A stretch of DNA of 64,000 nucleotides from CBDBDZ01 sp965204215 (GTDB taxonomy: Bacteria; Pseudomonadota; Gammaproteobacteria; Pseudomonadales; GM7GCV1). Positions 44,776-53,095 of this stretch are shown here, one piece after another. Position numbers and translations under genes: made by a program. The stretch covers positions 992,001 through 1,056,000 of the forward strand of contig CBDBDZ010000014.1 of assembly GCA_965204215.1 (NCBI GenBank), given 5' to 3'. Position 1 is the first letter of the stretch, and every line of letters begins with the position of its first letter. The notes under the pieces are model-generated. The model did no database searches and was not told where the DNA came from. It saw only the letters and a list, made by a program, of their open reading frames with translations.

Positions 44776-45041
44776 TTGATAAAGATTTAGAGGTATATGA
44801 ATATGAGTTGAAAGTTAAGACTAAAGAAGATTTTCTAGTCTTTATGGAAAAATTAATTGAAGATTACGAAAAAAATGAAGATAAGTGGGAAAACTCTAAT
44901 TTGAATTTCTATCTTCAAGCCATAGCTGCATGGGTAGGTGATATGGATGGTGCTTATACAAATTTTGGATTAGAACCTCCTCAAAATGTGTCTTGGGATG
45001 TTTTTGCTAGAATATTGGGGGCAGCAACAATTTATGAGTAG
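44772..45041 (+). CDS. Immunity protein 3 of the RHS toxin array
   Basis: 89 residues, third diverged paralogue (MIDKDLEVYEYELKVKTKED; EDKWENSNLNFYLQAIAAWVGDMDGAY; NVSWDVFARILGAATIYE). Its start overlaps the stop of orphan toxin 3. Confidence 0.78.
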   Translation: MIDKDLEVYEYELKVKTKEDFLVFMEKLIEDYEKNEDKWENSNLNFYLQAIAAWVGDMDGAYTNFGLEPPQNVSWDVFARILGAATIYE

Positions 45042-45098
45042 GGTAGTTTTAACCTCAGTAAATAGTCAACACTTTACTACAAAAACTGAGTATATAAA

Positions 45099-45179
45099 AA
45101 TGTCGATTTAGAATTTCCTGAGCAACCCTCATGGGATATGCTTGCAGGCATTTTGTATATGGGGAAGATTTATGAATGA
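45099..45179 (+). pseudogene. 3' remnant of a fourth immunity gene
   Basis: Encodes NVDLEFPEQPSWDMLAGILYMGKIYE and stop, like the end of immunity 2. The first two thirds and any toxin are missing. It is followed by ATGAATGATAATTTAG, the same short overlapping start seen after immunities 1 and 2. Confidence 0.75.
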
Positions 45180-45220
45180 TAATTTAGTATTCGACATTAG
45201 GACGTTAATCTAATCCAAAA

Positions 45221-47608
45221 TTAGTAGGTTATTCTTGCTACATTGTTACTCGGCAAAATCGTCGGCGTAATAAACACCAATACCTCCTGCTTTTGTTTGG
45301 TTTTTAACTGGCGTTTAAATAATTTTCCCAACAGTGGTATTCGGTTTAATAGTGGTACTTTTTCAATATCGCGATTATTACTGGTTTGATATAGCCCACC
45401 GAGTACAATGGTTTCGCCATTGCCTACAGATACGGTCGTATCGAGGTTGGTGATGTCGATAATAGGAATGCCATCATTAAAGCCCGACAAGGCATCTTGG
45501 GCGATGGACAGGTTAAGCAAGACATTGTCATTACTGGTAATTTGAGGCGTTACGTTTAATGCCAGTAAGGCTTGTTTAAAAGTTGTATTGGTGTTGTTAC
45601 CATCGTTATCGCGGTTGAAGATGGCAAATTCCTGACCCGAGCGAATACTGGCATGTTGGTTATTAGCAGTAATGACTTTGGGTTTGGATATGACTTCGCC
45701 CTGTCCTTCGTTCTCCATAGCGGTTAATTGAATATCCAGTAATTCAGTATTATTTAATATTCCTAATGCTAATTGGTTGTTGGGGTAGGTGGCTTCTATA
45801 TCGAACTCAATGGCATCGTTCCAGTTGACTCCAATTTGTTTGCGATAACTGGTATTGGCGACGACAATTCTGGCTTCAATGGATACTTGATCAAGCGGTC
45901 TATCTAATATTGTAATGGATTGTTGAATGTCATCAATATGATTTGGGTAATCATGAATCAACAAGGTATTTGTGCGTTGATCGGTGACAATTTTGCCTCG
46001 TTTTGATAGTAAACCAGAGGCTTTGATAAGGTTTTCAATCTGTGCGGCGTTACTGTGGTAAAGCGGTAGCAATTCCGTGATGGTGCCTTCTGTGCTGTTA
46101 TGTTGTTTCATTTTTGCCAGCTCGACAGTTGGCGCTATTAACAAAGATTGGTTATGCCAGGTACTACTGAGTTGGTTAATGTTCAATAAGGCGTCAAGGG
46201 CGTGGTTCCATGGAATGTCGGTTAAATTAAGCGATGTGGTGCCTTGAATTGAAGGGCTGATGACCAGGTTTAAATCAACAAAGTTGGCAATTTGTTGAAG
46301 CGCTTGTGTTAGTTCAATATTGTCAAAGTTAATGGAAATGTCCCTGCCATAATAGGCTACACCACCACGAGCACTCCTCACTTGTGGGGGTTGAAATGCA
46401 GCATTTGATAAATAAATAAAATAGTTTCCTGCCATCTGGTAAATGAAGTAGTCATACTCGTCATTTAGCTCTATGGTGATAAATGTATCTAAACCCTTGG
46501 TGTCTATATCAATAATTGTTACCACTGTATCAAAATCTACTACATCAAACCGTAGCTTTAGATCTTCTGGTAGTTTGGCATTGTGAAATTGAAAGGTTAC
46601 ATGACGGTGGTGGCGTTGAATATCGACATCAATGGCTTCATGTGAAAACTGAATTTTGGCGATGCCTTCACCTTGGTCGCCTTTGTTAAAATCAAAATCG
46701 ACTACAGTTAATTCATTAAACCTGGTGGCAGGGGGCTTGCGAGTGTCAGGACTGGGTTCAACAGTTCGAGTCGTAATATTCTGCTCTGGGTTTTCAGTGA
46801 AAGGTTGTTCTGTATTGGAATTTTGAGTTGGGTTGCTGGAAGTAGGGTTTGATGCTTGAATTTGTCTCTGTGCTGTGGAATCTTGTGTTTTTGGGGTGGA
46901 TTCAAATCCTTCAAAGACAACATCCCATTCAGGAATTTCTTCGGTTGCAGGGCGGTTTGTCGATGGTAGCCCTTCATCTGGCTTGTTTTTATTAATGATG
47001 CGTTTGCCCTTTTTGAGAGAACCAATTTTAGCAGGTACGGTTTTATTATCTTGTGGGGTTGACCAAAGAATATCAGACTCAGATTCTGTAGGCTCTTGTT
47101 GATTTTGAATACGGGTGATGGGGCGGGTTTTGAATTTTCCACCGTAGTTAGAGACATAAGCACCCGTTTTGATAGTGCTGATTTTATCGCCGTCGCTATT
47201 GATGAAAAAGTCACTGTCGCTGTCATCTGGTACACTCATAATGGCATACAACCTGGTGTCTTTAATACCAACTTGATAAGATTCTAACCGCTCCAGGTTT
47301 ATAATCATACGTGTTGATTTTTTAACACTTAAAAATAGTACATTAGCGAGGTTGTCGAAATTTAGAGGGTAATTATTTTTTGCCAATTTTAGTTTGACTT
47401 TAGGTAAGTCAATAATTACCCGCGGAGGCTGGTTGTCGTCTTTAATTTGTGGTTGGACGATAGGCTTGTTAAAGGTCAATATTAGCTCAACACTTTTGTT
47501 GGAAAGCGGTGTTACGTCAAAGTTTATCAGGTCTGCTGCCTTGGTCGTTAATGCAAAAAGCGATATAACAAATGAAATAATGAAAGGTCTTAAAAGTCTC
47601 ATATACAT
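45221..47608 (-). CDS. pilQ: Type IV pilus secretin PilQ
   Basis: Outer-membrane secretin channel for the type IV pilus, 795 residues. Signal peptide (cleavage about TKA/ADLI), an N-terminal AMIN-type domain (INFDVTPLSNKSVELILTFN), a long Ser/Pro/Thr-rich spacer (~130-290), a second AMIN-like region, an STN/N0 domain (ISINFDNIELTQALQQIANF), an N1 domain and the secretin core with SKPKVITANNQHASIRSG, NLDTTVSVGNGETIVLGG and the end LLGKLFKRQLKTKQKQEVLVFITP. The order pilM-like, pilN/O/P fusion, pilQ marks it as type IV pilus rather than type II secretion. The next gene upstream ends one base before its start. aroKB, often downstream of pilQ, is replaced here by the RHS island. Confidence 0.92.
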   Translation of the reverse strand: MYMRLLRPFIISFVISLFALTTKAADLINFDVTPLSNKSVELILTFNKPIVQPQIKDDNQPPRVIIDLPKVKLKLAKNNYPLNFDNLANVLFLSVKKSTRMIINLERLESYQVGIKDTRLYAIMSVPDDSDSDFFINSDGDKISTIKTGAYVSNYGGKFKTRPITRIQNQQEPTESESDILWSTPQDNKTVPAKIGSLKKGKRIINKNKPDEGLPSTNRPATEEIPEWDVVFEGFESTPKTQDSTAQRQIQASNPTSSNPTQNSNTEQPFTENPEQNITTRTVEPSPDTRKPPATRFNELTVVDFDFNKGDQGEGIAKIQFSHEAIDVDIQRHHRHVTFQFHNAKLPEDLKLRFDVVDFDTVVTIIDIDTKGLDTFITIELNDEYDYFIYQMAGNYFIYLSNAAFQPPQVRSARGGVAYYGRDISINFDNIELTQALQQIANFVDLNLVISPSIQGTTSLNLTDIPWNHALDALLNINQLSSTWHNQSLLIAPTVELAKMKQHNSTEGTITELLPLYHSNAAQIENLIKASGLLSKRGKIVTDQRTNTLLIHDYPNHIDDIQQSITILDRPLDQVSIEARIVVANTSYRKQIGVNWNDAIEFDIEATYPNNQLALGILNNTELLDIQLTAMENEGQGEVISKPKVITANNQHASIRSGQEFAIFNRDNDGNNTNTTFKQALLALNVTPQITSNDNVLLNLSIAQDALSGFNDGIPIIDITNLDTTVSVGNGETIVLGGLYQTSNNRDIEKVPLLNRIPLLGKLFKRQLKTKQKQEVLVFITPTILPSNNVARITY

Positions 47609-48829
47609 TCAGGGTTTTTTAAGGAATAGCGTTTTTTCCCGAGTAACCCAGGAGCCAGAAGGTTGTTGTTCAGATTCAATATAAGTCATACTCTCTCGAT
47701 TGATAATGCTTACCACTGAGCGAGAATTTGGCAGAAAATGCCCAATTTTCAAACTGTGAATTTTACCATTATTGTCTGCAATTAGCCCTATTGTTTGCTG
47801 TTCTTTTTGCATGGTACCTAAAAACTTTATATCAGTTTTAGGCATTTTCTTAATTTTAGTGGGTTCTTTCGGATCAGAGGAGGAGGAAGTGGTGGCAAAA
47901 ATGTTTTGTTCGGATGAAGCAATACCTATGTATTGAAAGAATTGAAGTTCATCCTCATAGCCTTTGTGGTTCTTAAATAATTCGATTAATTTGCTTTTGT
48001 TGATTTCAGCGGTATGTCGGTAACTTTTTAGCTGACTGGTTAAGTGTAGCTGGTTATCTTTAAAGGGCATTTTCCATTGAGACAAATATATTATTTGTGT
48101 TGAAGCAGAGAGTGCATTGATAAAATTGATGATATGAATGGGCTTCGCGCTAATGTCTAAATTAAAAGACTCAATATGCAGATTGCTATCCTTAACATCA
48201 GGTAATGTGGTTAAGTTGATAATGGTGGCATGATTCATGTCACTAAGCATGGATATTTTTTTGATAATATCAAGATGATTAATGTGTTCAAGTCTTTGAG
48301 AAGCCTTAAGTAAATTGCCCGCCATGACTTCCACGCTTTCATCGGGTATATCAGTGGGGGATATTGCACCAGATGCATGGACGATAAAATGGTAATTTTC
48401 TTCCTCAAATCGCATTGCTTTGAGAACAGGTTGTTGCAAATAATCTACTTTTGCCAGGTTTTCCAGCAGTTTGTGAACATTTTTGTGCGATTGAGTTTTT
48501 CCTATCAGCGTTAATTGGTTATCCTTAAATTCAAGCTGAGTGTAGTATAACTGATGCAGTTTTGCTGAAAATAAGTGTTGTAACAGGGTATAAGATAGTT
48601 TTCGCTGCGCCTGGAGTATTTTGAATTGTCGCCAAACCTGAACTTCGTATTCAGTTAAAGTGGAAGAGTTGTTAATAGCGTTACTCACTTTTATAGCAGG
48701 TTTTGTTTGTGCTTTCTCACTGTAGAGAAGATAGATAATAATTAACAATATCACCAGTACTAATACTACTTTCAGAACAGAACATCTGTTTTGTTTGTAA
48801 TCCTCAGGCAGTAAGTTAATAGTCGCCAT
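47609..48829 (-). CDS. Probable PilN-PilO-PilP fusion, shortened
   Basis: 406 residues. The start MATINLLPEDYKQNR and the following membrane helix (VVLVLVILLIIIYLLY) match PilN. A middle region (about 170-290; LDIIKKISMLSDMNHATIINLTT..SAKPIHIINFINALSA) has the ferredoxin-like layout of PilN/PilO periplasmic parts. The C-terminal ~85 residues (KFLGTMQKEQQTIGLIADNNGKIHSLKIGHFLPNSRS..REKTLFL) match the beta domain of PilP, which binds PilQ. Separate PilN, PilO and PilP would total near 580 residues. No second PilO-type membrane helix is evident. The protein would join the inner-membrane platform to the secretin. It is 4 bases downstream of the pilM-like gene and abuts pilQ. Confidence 0.62.
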   Translation of the reverse strand: MATINLLPEDYKQNRCSVLKVVLVLVILLIIIYLLYSEKAQTKPAIKVSNAINNSSTLTEYEVQVWRQFKILQAQRKLSYTLLQHLFSAKLHQLYYTQLEFKDNQLTLIGKTQSHKNVHKLLENLAKVDYLQQPVLKAMRFEEENYHFIVHASGAISPTDIPDESVEVMAGNLLKASQRLEHINHLDIIKKISMLSDMNHATIINLTTLPDVKDSNLHIESFNLDISAKPIHIINFINALSASTQIIYLSQWKMPFKDNQLHLTSQLKSYRHTAEINKSKLIELFKNHKGYEDELQFFQYIGIASSEQNIFATTSSSSDPKEPTKIKKMPKTDIKFLGTMQKEQQTIGLIADNNGKIHSLKIGHFLPNSRSVVSIINRESMTYIESEQQPSGSWVTREKTLFLKKP

Positions 48830-48833
48830 AGCT

Positions 48834-49430
48834 TTACTGCTTGAAAATACTTAACGCAACACCTGTTGCTATATGAATAATTTGTTGGGGCACATCACCG
48901 GGGACAGGTTGGCGAAAGTTAAAGTTCTGGTTATTCTGCATGGCTGTTTCAAACATTTCCAGGGCAACATTATCGGGTGTAACGGCGCACCAGCGGATTT
49001 TCTTCGATGCCACTTTATGAATACGCTGTTTAATATGTGTCCTGGACGCCACATAAACACGATAATGATTAATAGCCAATTGCCTATGGTCGACAATCAA
49101 GTCGTCATGGGCTAATTGACTACGCTGTGCCGCCTTTAACAAAATTAAAGCGCGAAGCTCTTTGGGCTTAAGTTGTTGAATGACGTTAAGATCAAACCTG
49201 TCAATTTGGCTATCATTGATATTGATAGCTATATCCGGAACCTTATTCCATAGTCTGGTTTTGAATAACGTATTATTGATGTCAACAATGTAGCTTTGCT
49301 TCATCACAGGTTGTAGCCAATAGTTTACTTCAATCTGTTGTTTGTTAGCAGTTAGTTGAACTAACACACAATACTGTTCATCAAGATAAATACCAACGGA
49401 TTTAGCTTTGAAAGCAGAAGTTAAAAGCAT
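48834..49430 (-). CDS. Shortened PilM-like pilus assembly protein
   Basis: 198 residues against about 350 for PilM. Recognised by position and by the opening VGIYLDEQYCVLVQL, similar to the actin-like start of PilM/MshI-type proteins, followed by QLKPKELRALILLKAAQRSQ and CAVTPDNVALEMFETA, comparable to the PilM SHS2-like part and its return strand. Canonical ATP-binding motifs of full-length PilM are not visible. In the standard system PilM is a cytoplasmic ring component that holds the PilN N-terminal peptide. Assignment is from synteny and weak motifs, so an MshI-like name is also possible. Confidence 0.5.
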   Translation of the reverse strand: MLLTSAFKAKSVGIYLDEQYCVLVQLTANKQQIEVNYWLQPVMKQSYIVDINNTLFKTRLWNKVPDIAININDSQIDRFDLNVIQQLKPKELRALILLKAAQRSQLAHDDLIVDHRQLAINHYRVYVASRTHIKQRIHKVASKKIRWCAVTPDNVALEMFETAMQNNQNFNFRQPVPGDVPQQIIHIATGVALSIFKQ

Positions 49431-49532
49431 GGTTTATTCCACAAAGCTCCAATGTCCAATTGATTTAATGAGGGCGAATTCTATTCAAAACTATTCCTTA
49501 CTACAAGCTATTTTTTTGAAAAAATTAAAATA

Positions 49533-49618
49533 AACCCAGATTCTGCCAGAAACTTACTACATCCCAAAACGACTTCAAAAACATGCTTGAAAAATAATGC
49601 TTACCATAGCCCTGCTGT
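49533..49618 (+). repeat. Family B interspersed repeat, left-half fragment
   Basis: AACCCAGATTCTGCC..GAAACTTACTACATCC..AAATGCTTGAAAAATAATGC and CCATAGCCCTGCTGT match the left half of the B repeat with a small deletion. Confidence 0.65.
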
Positions 49619-49644
49619 ACCTCAATTGGAATAAGGAATATTTA

Positions 49645-50025
49645 TTAATTGGGTTTGAAGACTTTTAACTGCAACTGTTGAATATGTTTAAAATGTTTGT
49701 AATTACTTGAAGTCAATTGCATGTTATTTACAATCGCGGTGGCAGCAATAATGGCGTCACCTGCTCGTATGCCAGAAGAAAGCCCATATTCTTCGACATA
49801 GAGTGATGCTCTGTGACCAATGCTTTCAGTTAATGGCAATACGAAAAAATTGTACTCCACAATAAATCGTTTGATAATAGCTTGTTGTTTTTTGTGTTGA
49901 GCGCACTGCAACAATTCCATAAAAGTCTGGACTGATATGTATTTATCATCATTGAGTTCTATTAGTCTTGCGGCCTTTGCATTTCCACGCTGTATCCAGA
50001 TAAGAATGTCCGTATCATAAATCAT
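49645..50025 (-). CDS. PIN-domain toxin (VapC-like)
   Basis: 126-residue PIN-fold ribonuclease. Acidic residues lie at the expected places: DTDILIW (Asp4/Asp6), the Glu in TFMELLQ, Asp in RAGDAIIAATA and the terminal TSSNYKHF motif. Such toxins cleave specific RNAs and are blocked by the antitoxin encoded upstream. Overlaps the antitoxin gene by 11 bases. Confidence 0.85.
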   Translation of the reverse strand: MIYDTDILIWIQRGNAKAARLIELNDDKYISVQTFMELLQCAQHKKQQAIIKRFIVEYNFFVLPLTESIGHRASLYVEEYGLSSGIRAGDAIIAATAIVNNMQLTSSNYKHFKHIQQLQLKVFKPN

Positions 50026-50254
50026 ACCTATTGCCTCTTAATTTACTCAATGTCTCCAGAGGTGTTTCCAGGGAATCACTGAACATTCCGAAGAAAGGGT
50101 GACTGGTTACTTTTTTGTCGGTATCAGAAGAGTGTACAGGAATTATTTTAGCTTTCAATTTGCCATGATAAGATACAGAAACAATTTCGTTTCTATCTAT
50201 GGCTTGAAGTATCTCTTTGGTTTTATAGCGCAAATCAACAATACTAGCGTTCAC
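50015..50254 (-). CDS. Phd/YefM-like antitoxin of the PIN-domain toxin
   Basis: 79 residues. The N-terminal IVDLRYKTKEILQAIDRNEIVSVSYHGKLKAKIIP matches the Phd/YefM DNA-binding fold; the C-terminal SHPFFGMFSDS is the toxin-binding tail common in antitoxins of PIN toxins. It would repress its own promoter alone or with the toxin. Confidence 0.83.
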   Translation of the reverse strand: MNASIVDLRYKTKEILQAIDRNEIVSVSYHGKLKAKIIPVHSSDTDKKVTSHPFFGMFSDSLETPLETLSKLRGNRYDL

Positions 50255-50344
50255 AAAATGTTCTCAAAAAATTTTGATTAATATTAAAAAGTCTATATAT
50301 TATAGTCATTTTAACATGACTTGCAAGTCATGCATAATCTGGAT

Positions 50345-51001
50345 TTAAAAAAGTCTATCAGCTACAAATGGATTATTGGCTTTTTCCGCTTTGAATGTTG
50401 ACATGGGACCGTGTCCTGGTACAAATTGCGTGTCTTGATTCAGAGCAAAGAGTTTACTGCGAATGGAATTGATAAGGGTATTGTGGTCACCTCCTGGAAA
50501 ATCGCTGCGGCCTATAGAGCCAGCAAAAAGAACATCTCCTACTTGTGCCCACTGTTGTTCAGGGTGGTGGAATATAACGTGTCCAGGAGTATGACCTGGG
50601 CAGTGAATGACATCAAAATGTACATTGCCTACTGTTACTCTGTCACCATCTTCCAGCCAGCGTGAGGGAGTGAATGACTCGGTGTGAGGAAAGCCAAAAC
50701 TTTGACATTGGCTGGGTAGGGATTCCAGCCAAAAAGCATCGTCTTTGTGTGGGCCTTCGACAGGAATATTGTATTTCTGAGAGAGTTTGCCAGTAGCGCC
50801 AACGTGGTCGAGATGCCCGTGAGTCAGTAGTATTTTCTCTAAGGTCGTTTGCTTCTTATTGATGGTTGCTTCAATAAGGTGAATATCACCACCAGGGTCA
50901 ATAACGGCACACTGTTGGGTCTGATTGCAAATAACCAGCGTACAATTTTGCTGAAAGGGGGTGACAGGGATGATTTGAAATTCAAAAGCAGGGTTTTGCA
51001 T
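50345..51001 (-). CDS. MBL-fold hydrolase, YcbL/glyoxalase II-like
   Basis: Metallo-beta-lactamase fold, 218 residues from ATG 51001. The GTG at 51025 would extend into the upstream gene. Metal motif THGHLDH (HxHxDH), CPGHTPGHV, Asp in VGDVLFAGSIGRSDFPGGDH and FVPGHGP complete the di-metal site. IIPVTPFQQNCTLVI to NPFVADRLF aligns by eye with E. coli YcbL, whose relatives act as type II glyoxalases. The gene starts 5 bases downstream of the FabH-like gene. Confidence 0.9.
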   Translation of the reverse strand: MQNPAFEFQIIPVTPFQQNCTLVICNQTQQCAVIDPGGDIHLIEATINKKQTTLEKILLTHGHLDHVGATGKLSQKYNIPVEGPHKDDAFWLESLPSQCQSFGFPHTESFTPSRWLEDGDRVTVGNVHFDVIHCPGHTPGHVIFHHPEQQWAQVGDVLFAGSIGRSDFPGGDHNTLINSIRSKLFALNQDTQFVPGHGPMSTFKAEKANNPFVADRLF

Positions 51002-51005
51002 AATG

Positions 51006-52085
51006 CTATGAGTTTTTGATGCCACGGTTCGTTTTTATGGTGTCGATAATTTCTAACCCTGTTTGTTCACAAGGAGGTAACCCGACATCACTAAAATCTA
51101 ATGGCGTTGTGCGTTCACCCCATTGTACAATTTGAGAACTGCAACTTAAACCTCCACCAAAAGCAGGAATTAAAAGATTGCTGTAAGGTTTGACCAAACC
51201 TTCTTCCAAGGCTTCTGTAAGTGCCACTGGAATAGTACCAGCCGAGCTGTTGGCATAGCGATGAATATTGGAGTAGGTGATACCCTCAGCTAAACCTGCA
51301 CGTTTTGCAACGGCATGAATAATACGCTGATTGGCTTGGTGCGGCACGCAGATATCAATATCAGATACACTTAAATTTGCGTTGTTTAGAGCATCGACTG
51401 AAGCTTCTACCATGCCATTAACGGCTTGTTTGAATATGTCAGGGCCTTGAAAATGAAAATCATCAAAACGAGACCCTGGGTCATTTGGTGCAATGCAGCG
51501 ATAATTGATTCGTAATATATCGCGTTGTTGGGGGTAACTTAAAAGGCGTTCCGATTGCAGCCCTACGGGCTCATCGGTTGCTTCCAATACAATAGCGCCG
51601 CAGGCATCGCCGAAAAGTACGGCGATAGAACGGTCTTGCCATGGAACGATATAAGACATGCAATCGCCGCTCATAATTAAAACACGTTTTAAGTTACCGG
51701 ATTTGATGTAACTGCTGCCTATTGATAAAGCCGAAGCAAAGCCAGTACAGGCAGTGTTTATGTCCATACCAGCAGTACGTTTAGCCCCTAAACGCTTCAG
51801 GGCTTGTGAAACACTATTGGGTACCATGGAATCTGCGGTGCAGGTGGCAAGTAGTGCTATATCAATAGCGTCGATGGTTAGACTAGCGCAAGCCAATGCA
51901 TGACTAGCCGCTACATAGGCCAGTTCAGAAATATTGACATGTGAAATTCTGCGTTCGCTCATGCCCGTGCGTGAATAAATCCATTGGTTGGAGGTATCTA
52001 AAATGGTGGAAAGATCAGCATTAGTAACGATAGCAGGGGGGACGCACTTGCCCCAGCCTGTTATTTGGGCATAAATCGGTTTCAT
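51006..52085 (-). CDS. Beta-ketoacyl-ACP synthase III-like (KAS III/FabH family)
   Basis: 359-residue thiolase-fold condensing enzyme. Catalytic Cys in INTACTGFASAL (~112), His in VPHQANQRII and Asn in RYANSSAGTIPVAL form the FabH triad. The N-terminal ITGWGKCVPPAIVTNADL and VPNSVSQALKRLGA are standard. It is about 40 residues longer than FabH of fatty-acid synthesis and lies outside a fab cluster, between an antitoxin gene (4-base overlap) and ycbL. A specialised acyl donor or secondary product is therefore possible. Confidence 0.87.
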   Translation of the reverse strand: MKPIYAQITGWGKCVPPAIVTNADLSTILDTSNQWIYSRTGMSERRISHVNISELAYVAASHALACASLTIDAIDIALLATCTADSMVPNSVSQALKRLGAKRTAGMDINTACTGFASALSIGSSYIKSGNLKRVLIMSGDCMSYIVPWQDRSIAVLFGDACGAIVLEATDEPVGLQSERLLSYPQQRDILRINYRCIAPNDPGSRFDDFHFQGPDIFKQAVNGMVEASVDALNNANLSVSDIDICVPHQANQRIIHAVAKRAGLAEGITYSNIHRYANSSAGTIPVALTEALEEGLVKPYSNLLIPAFGGGLSCSSQIVQWGERTTPLDFSDVGLPPCEQTGLEIIDTIKTNRGIKNS

Positions 52086-52345
52086 GCTTGTTCTCCAGAA
52101 ATATCTGATACGGCTATCATAACTTGATGACCAGTGCGTTCTAATAGTTTGATAAGGGCATCAACGCTAAATTTATCGGTTTTTTCGTTGACTAAATCTG
52201 AGACTCGTGGGCGAGTAATATTGAGTATTTGCGCGGCGTCAATCTGTCTCAGGCTCGACTGTTCAATCCATTGATTGATTTCGCTCATTAATTGCTTCTT
52301 GATGCTGTCAAGTGAATAGTTTTTGTATAAGTGTCGATACATCAT
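52082..52345 (-). CDS. XRE-family HigA2-like antitoxin/transcriptional regulator
   Basis: 87 residues. The helix-turn-helix LRQIDAAQILNITRPRVSDLVNEK and the flanking IKQQLMSEINQWIEQ and FSVDALIKLLERTGHQV follow the COG5606-type HigA antitoxin pattern. No HigB-like RelE toxin lies upstream, where only a truncated A repeat is found. The ATG-TGA overlap with the KAS III gene means the two are translationally coupled. Confidence 0.82.
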   Translation of the reverse strand: MMYRHLYKNYSLDSIKKQLMSEINQWIEQSSLRQIDAAQILNITRPRVSDLVNEKTDKFSVDALIKLLERTGHQVMIAVSDISGEQA

Positions 52346-52407
52346 CTAGCCATTATAAATGATGTATATAATTTTATACAAACTGTTTTGGTGAATTTGA
52401 TTAATAT

Positions 52408-52470
52408 GAAAGTTTTCCATAATTACTGCGCTTGCCAATACAGCGTTAAATTTTCGCTCAATATGCCAAA
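52408..52470 (+). repeat. Family A interspersed repeat, left half only
   Basis: GAAAGTTTTCCATAATTACTG, AATACAGCGTTAAATTTTCG and CTCAATATGC match the left 60 bases of family A; the rest is lost next to the coaE 3' end. Confidence 0.72.
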
Positions 52471-52484
52471 ATTGAATGATAACG

Positions 52485-53087
52485 CTATTGCTCTAACAGC
52501 CCCAGATAATAAAAGTGCTGTTTTGTAACTTGTTGATACAATTTATCCAGATTACTATCATTTACAATAATATCATCGGCAAGTTGGCGTTTTTTATTGC
52601 GAGACATTTGCTGTGCAATAATTTTTCTGATACTGCCGACATCATTATTATCTCGTGTACTGGCACGCTCTATTTGTAAGGCTTTCGGGCAGTCAATAAG
52701 CAGTGTGCGCTGGCAAAATTCATGTTGTCTGGTTTCAAATAGCAGGGGAGATACCAAAATGCAGTAAGCCGACGTGGAGGCTTTGATTTGATGTTTAATT
52801 TCACTGTGAATAAGAGGGTGTAATATGTTCTCTAACCAGGATTTTGCGTGGCTGTCATTAAAGATTTTTTGTCTAAGTGCTGCCCGGTTCAATTCGCCTT
52901 CAGGAGTTAAATATTTCGTGCCAAAATGTTCACTGATTTGCTGTAGCGCAGAAGAGGGGGGGGTGACAGCCTGCCTTGAAACAAGATCGGCGTCAATAAT
53001 ATCAATACCAAGGACTTGAAAATGATCACTTGCTGCAGTTTTACCGCTGCCTATTCCTCCTGTTAAGCCTATAACTAATTGGCTCAT
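52485..53087 (-). CDS. coaE: Dephospho-CoA kinase
   Basis: Last step of coenzyme A synthesis (ATP + dephospho-CoA), 200 residues. P-loop GLTGGIGSGKTAASDHF, DADLVSRQAV, HPLIHSEIKHQI and VSPLLFETRQHEFC with a lid region ASTRDNNDVGSIRKII are all as expected. It lies 8 bases behind pilD, the usual gammaproteobacterial pair, but yacG does not follow. Confidence 0.95.
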   Translation of the reverse strand: MSQLVIGLTGGIGSGKTAASDHFQVLGIDIIDADLVSRQAVTPPSSALQQISEHFGTKYLTPEGELNRAALRQKIFNDSHAKSWLENILHPLIHSEIKHQIKASTSAYCILVSPLLFETRQHEFCQRTLLIDCPKALQIERASTRDNNDVGSIRKIIAQQMSRNKKRQLADDIIVNDSNLDKLYQQVTKQHFYYLGLLEQ

Positions 53088-53095
53088 GATCCAGG

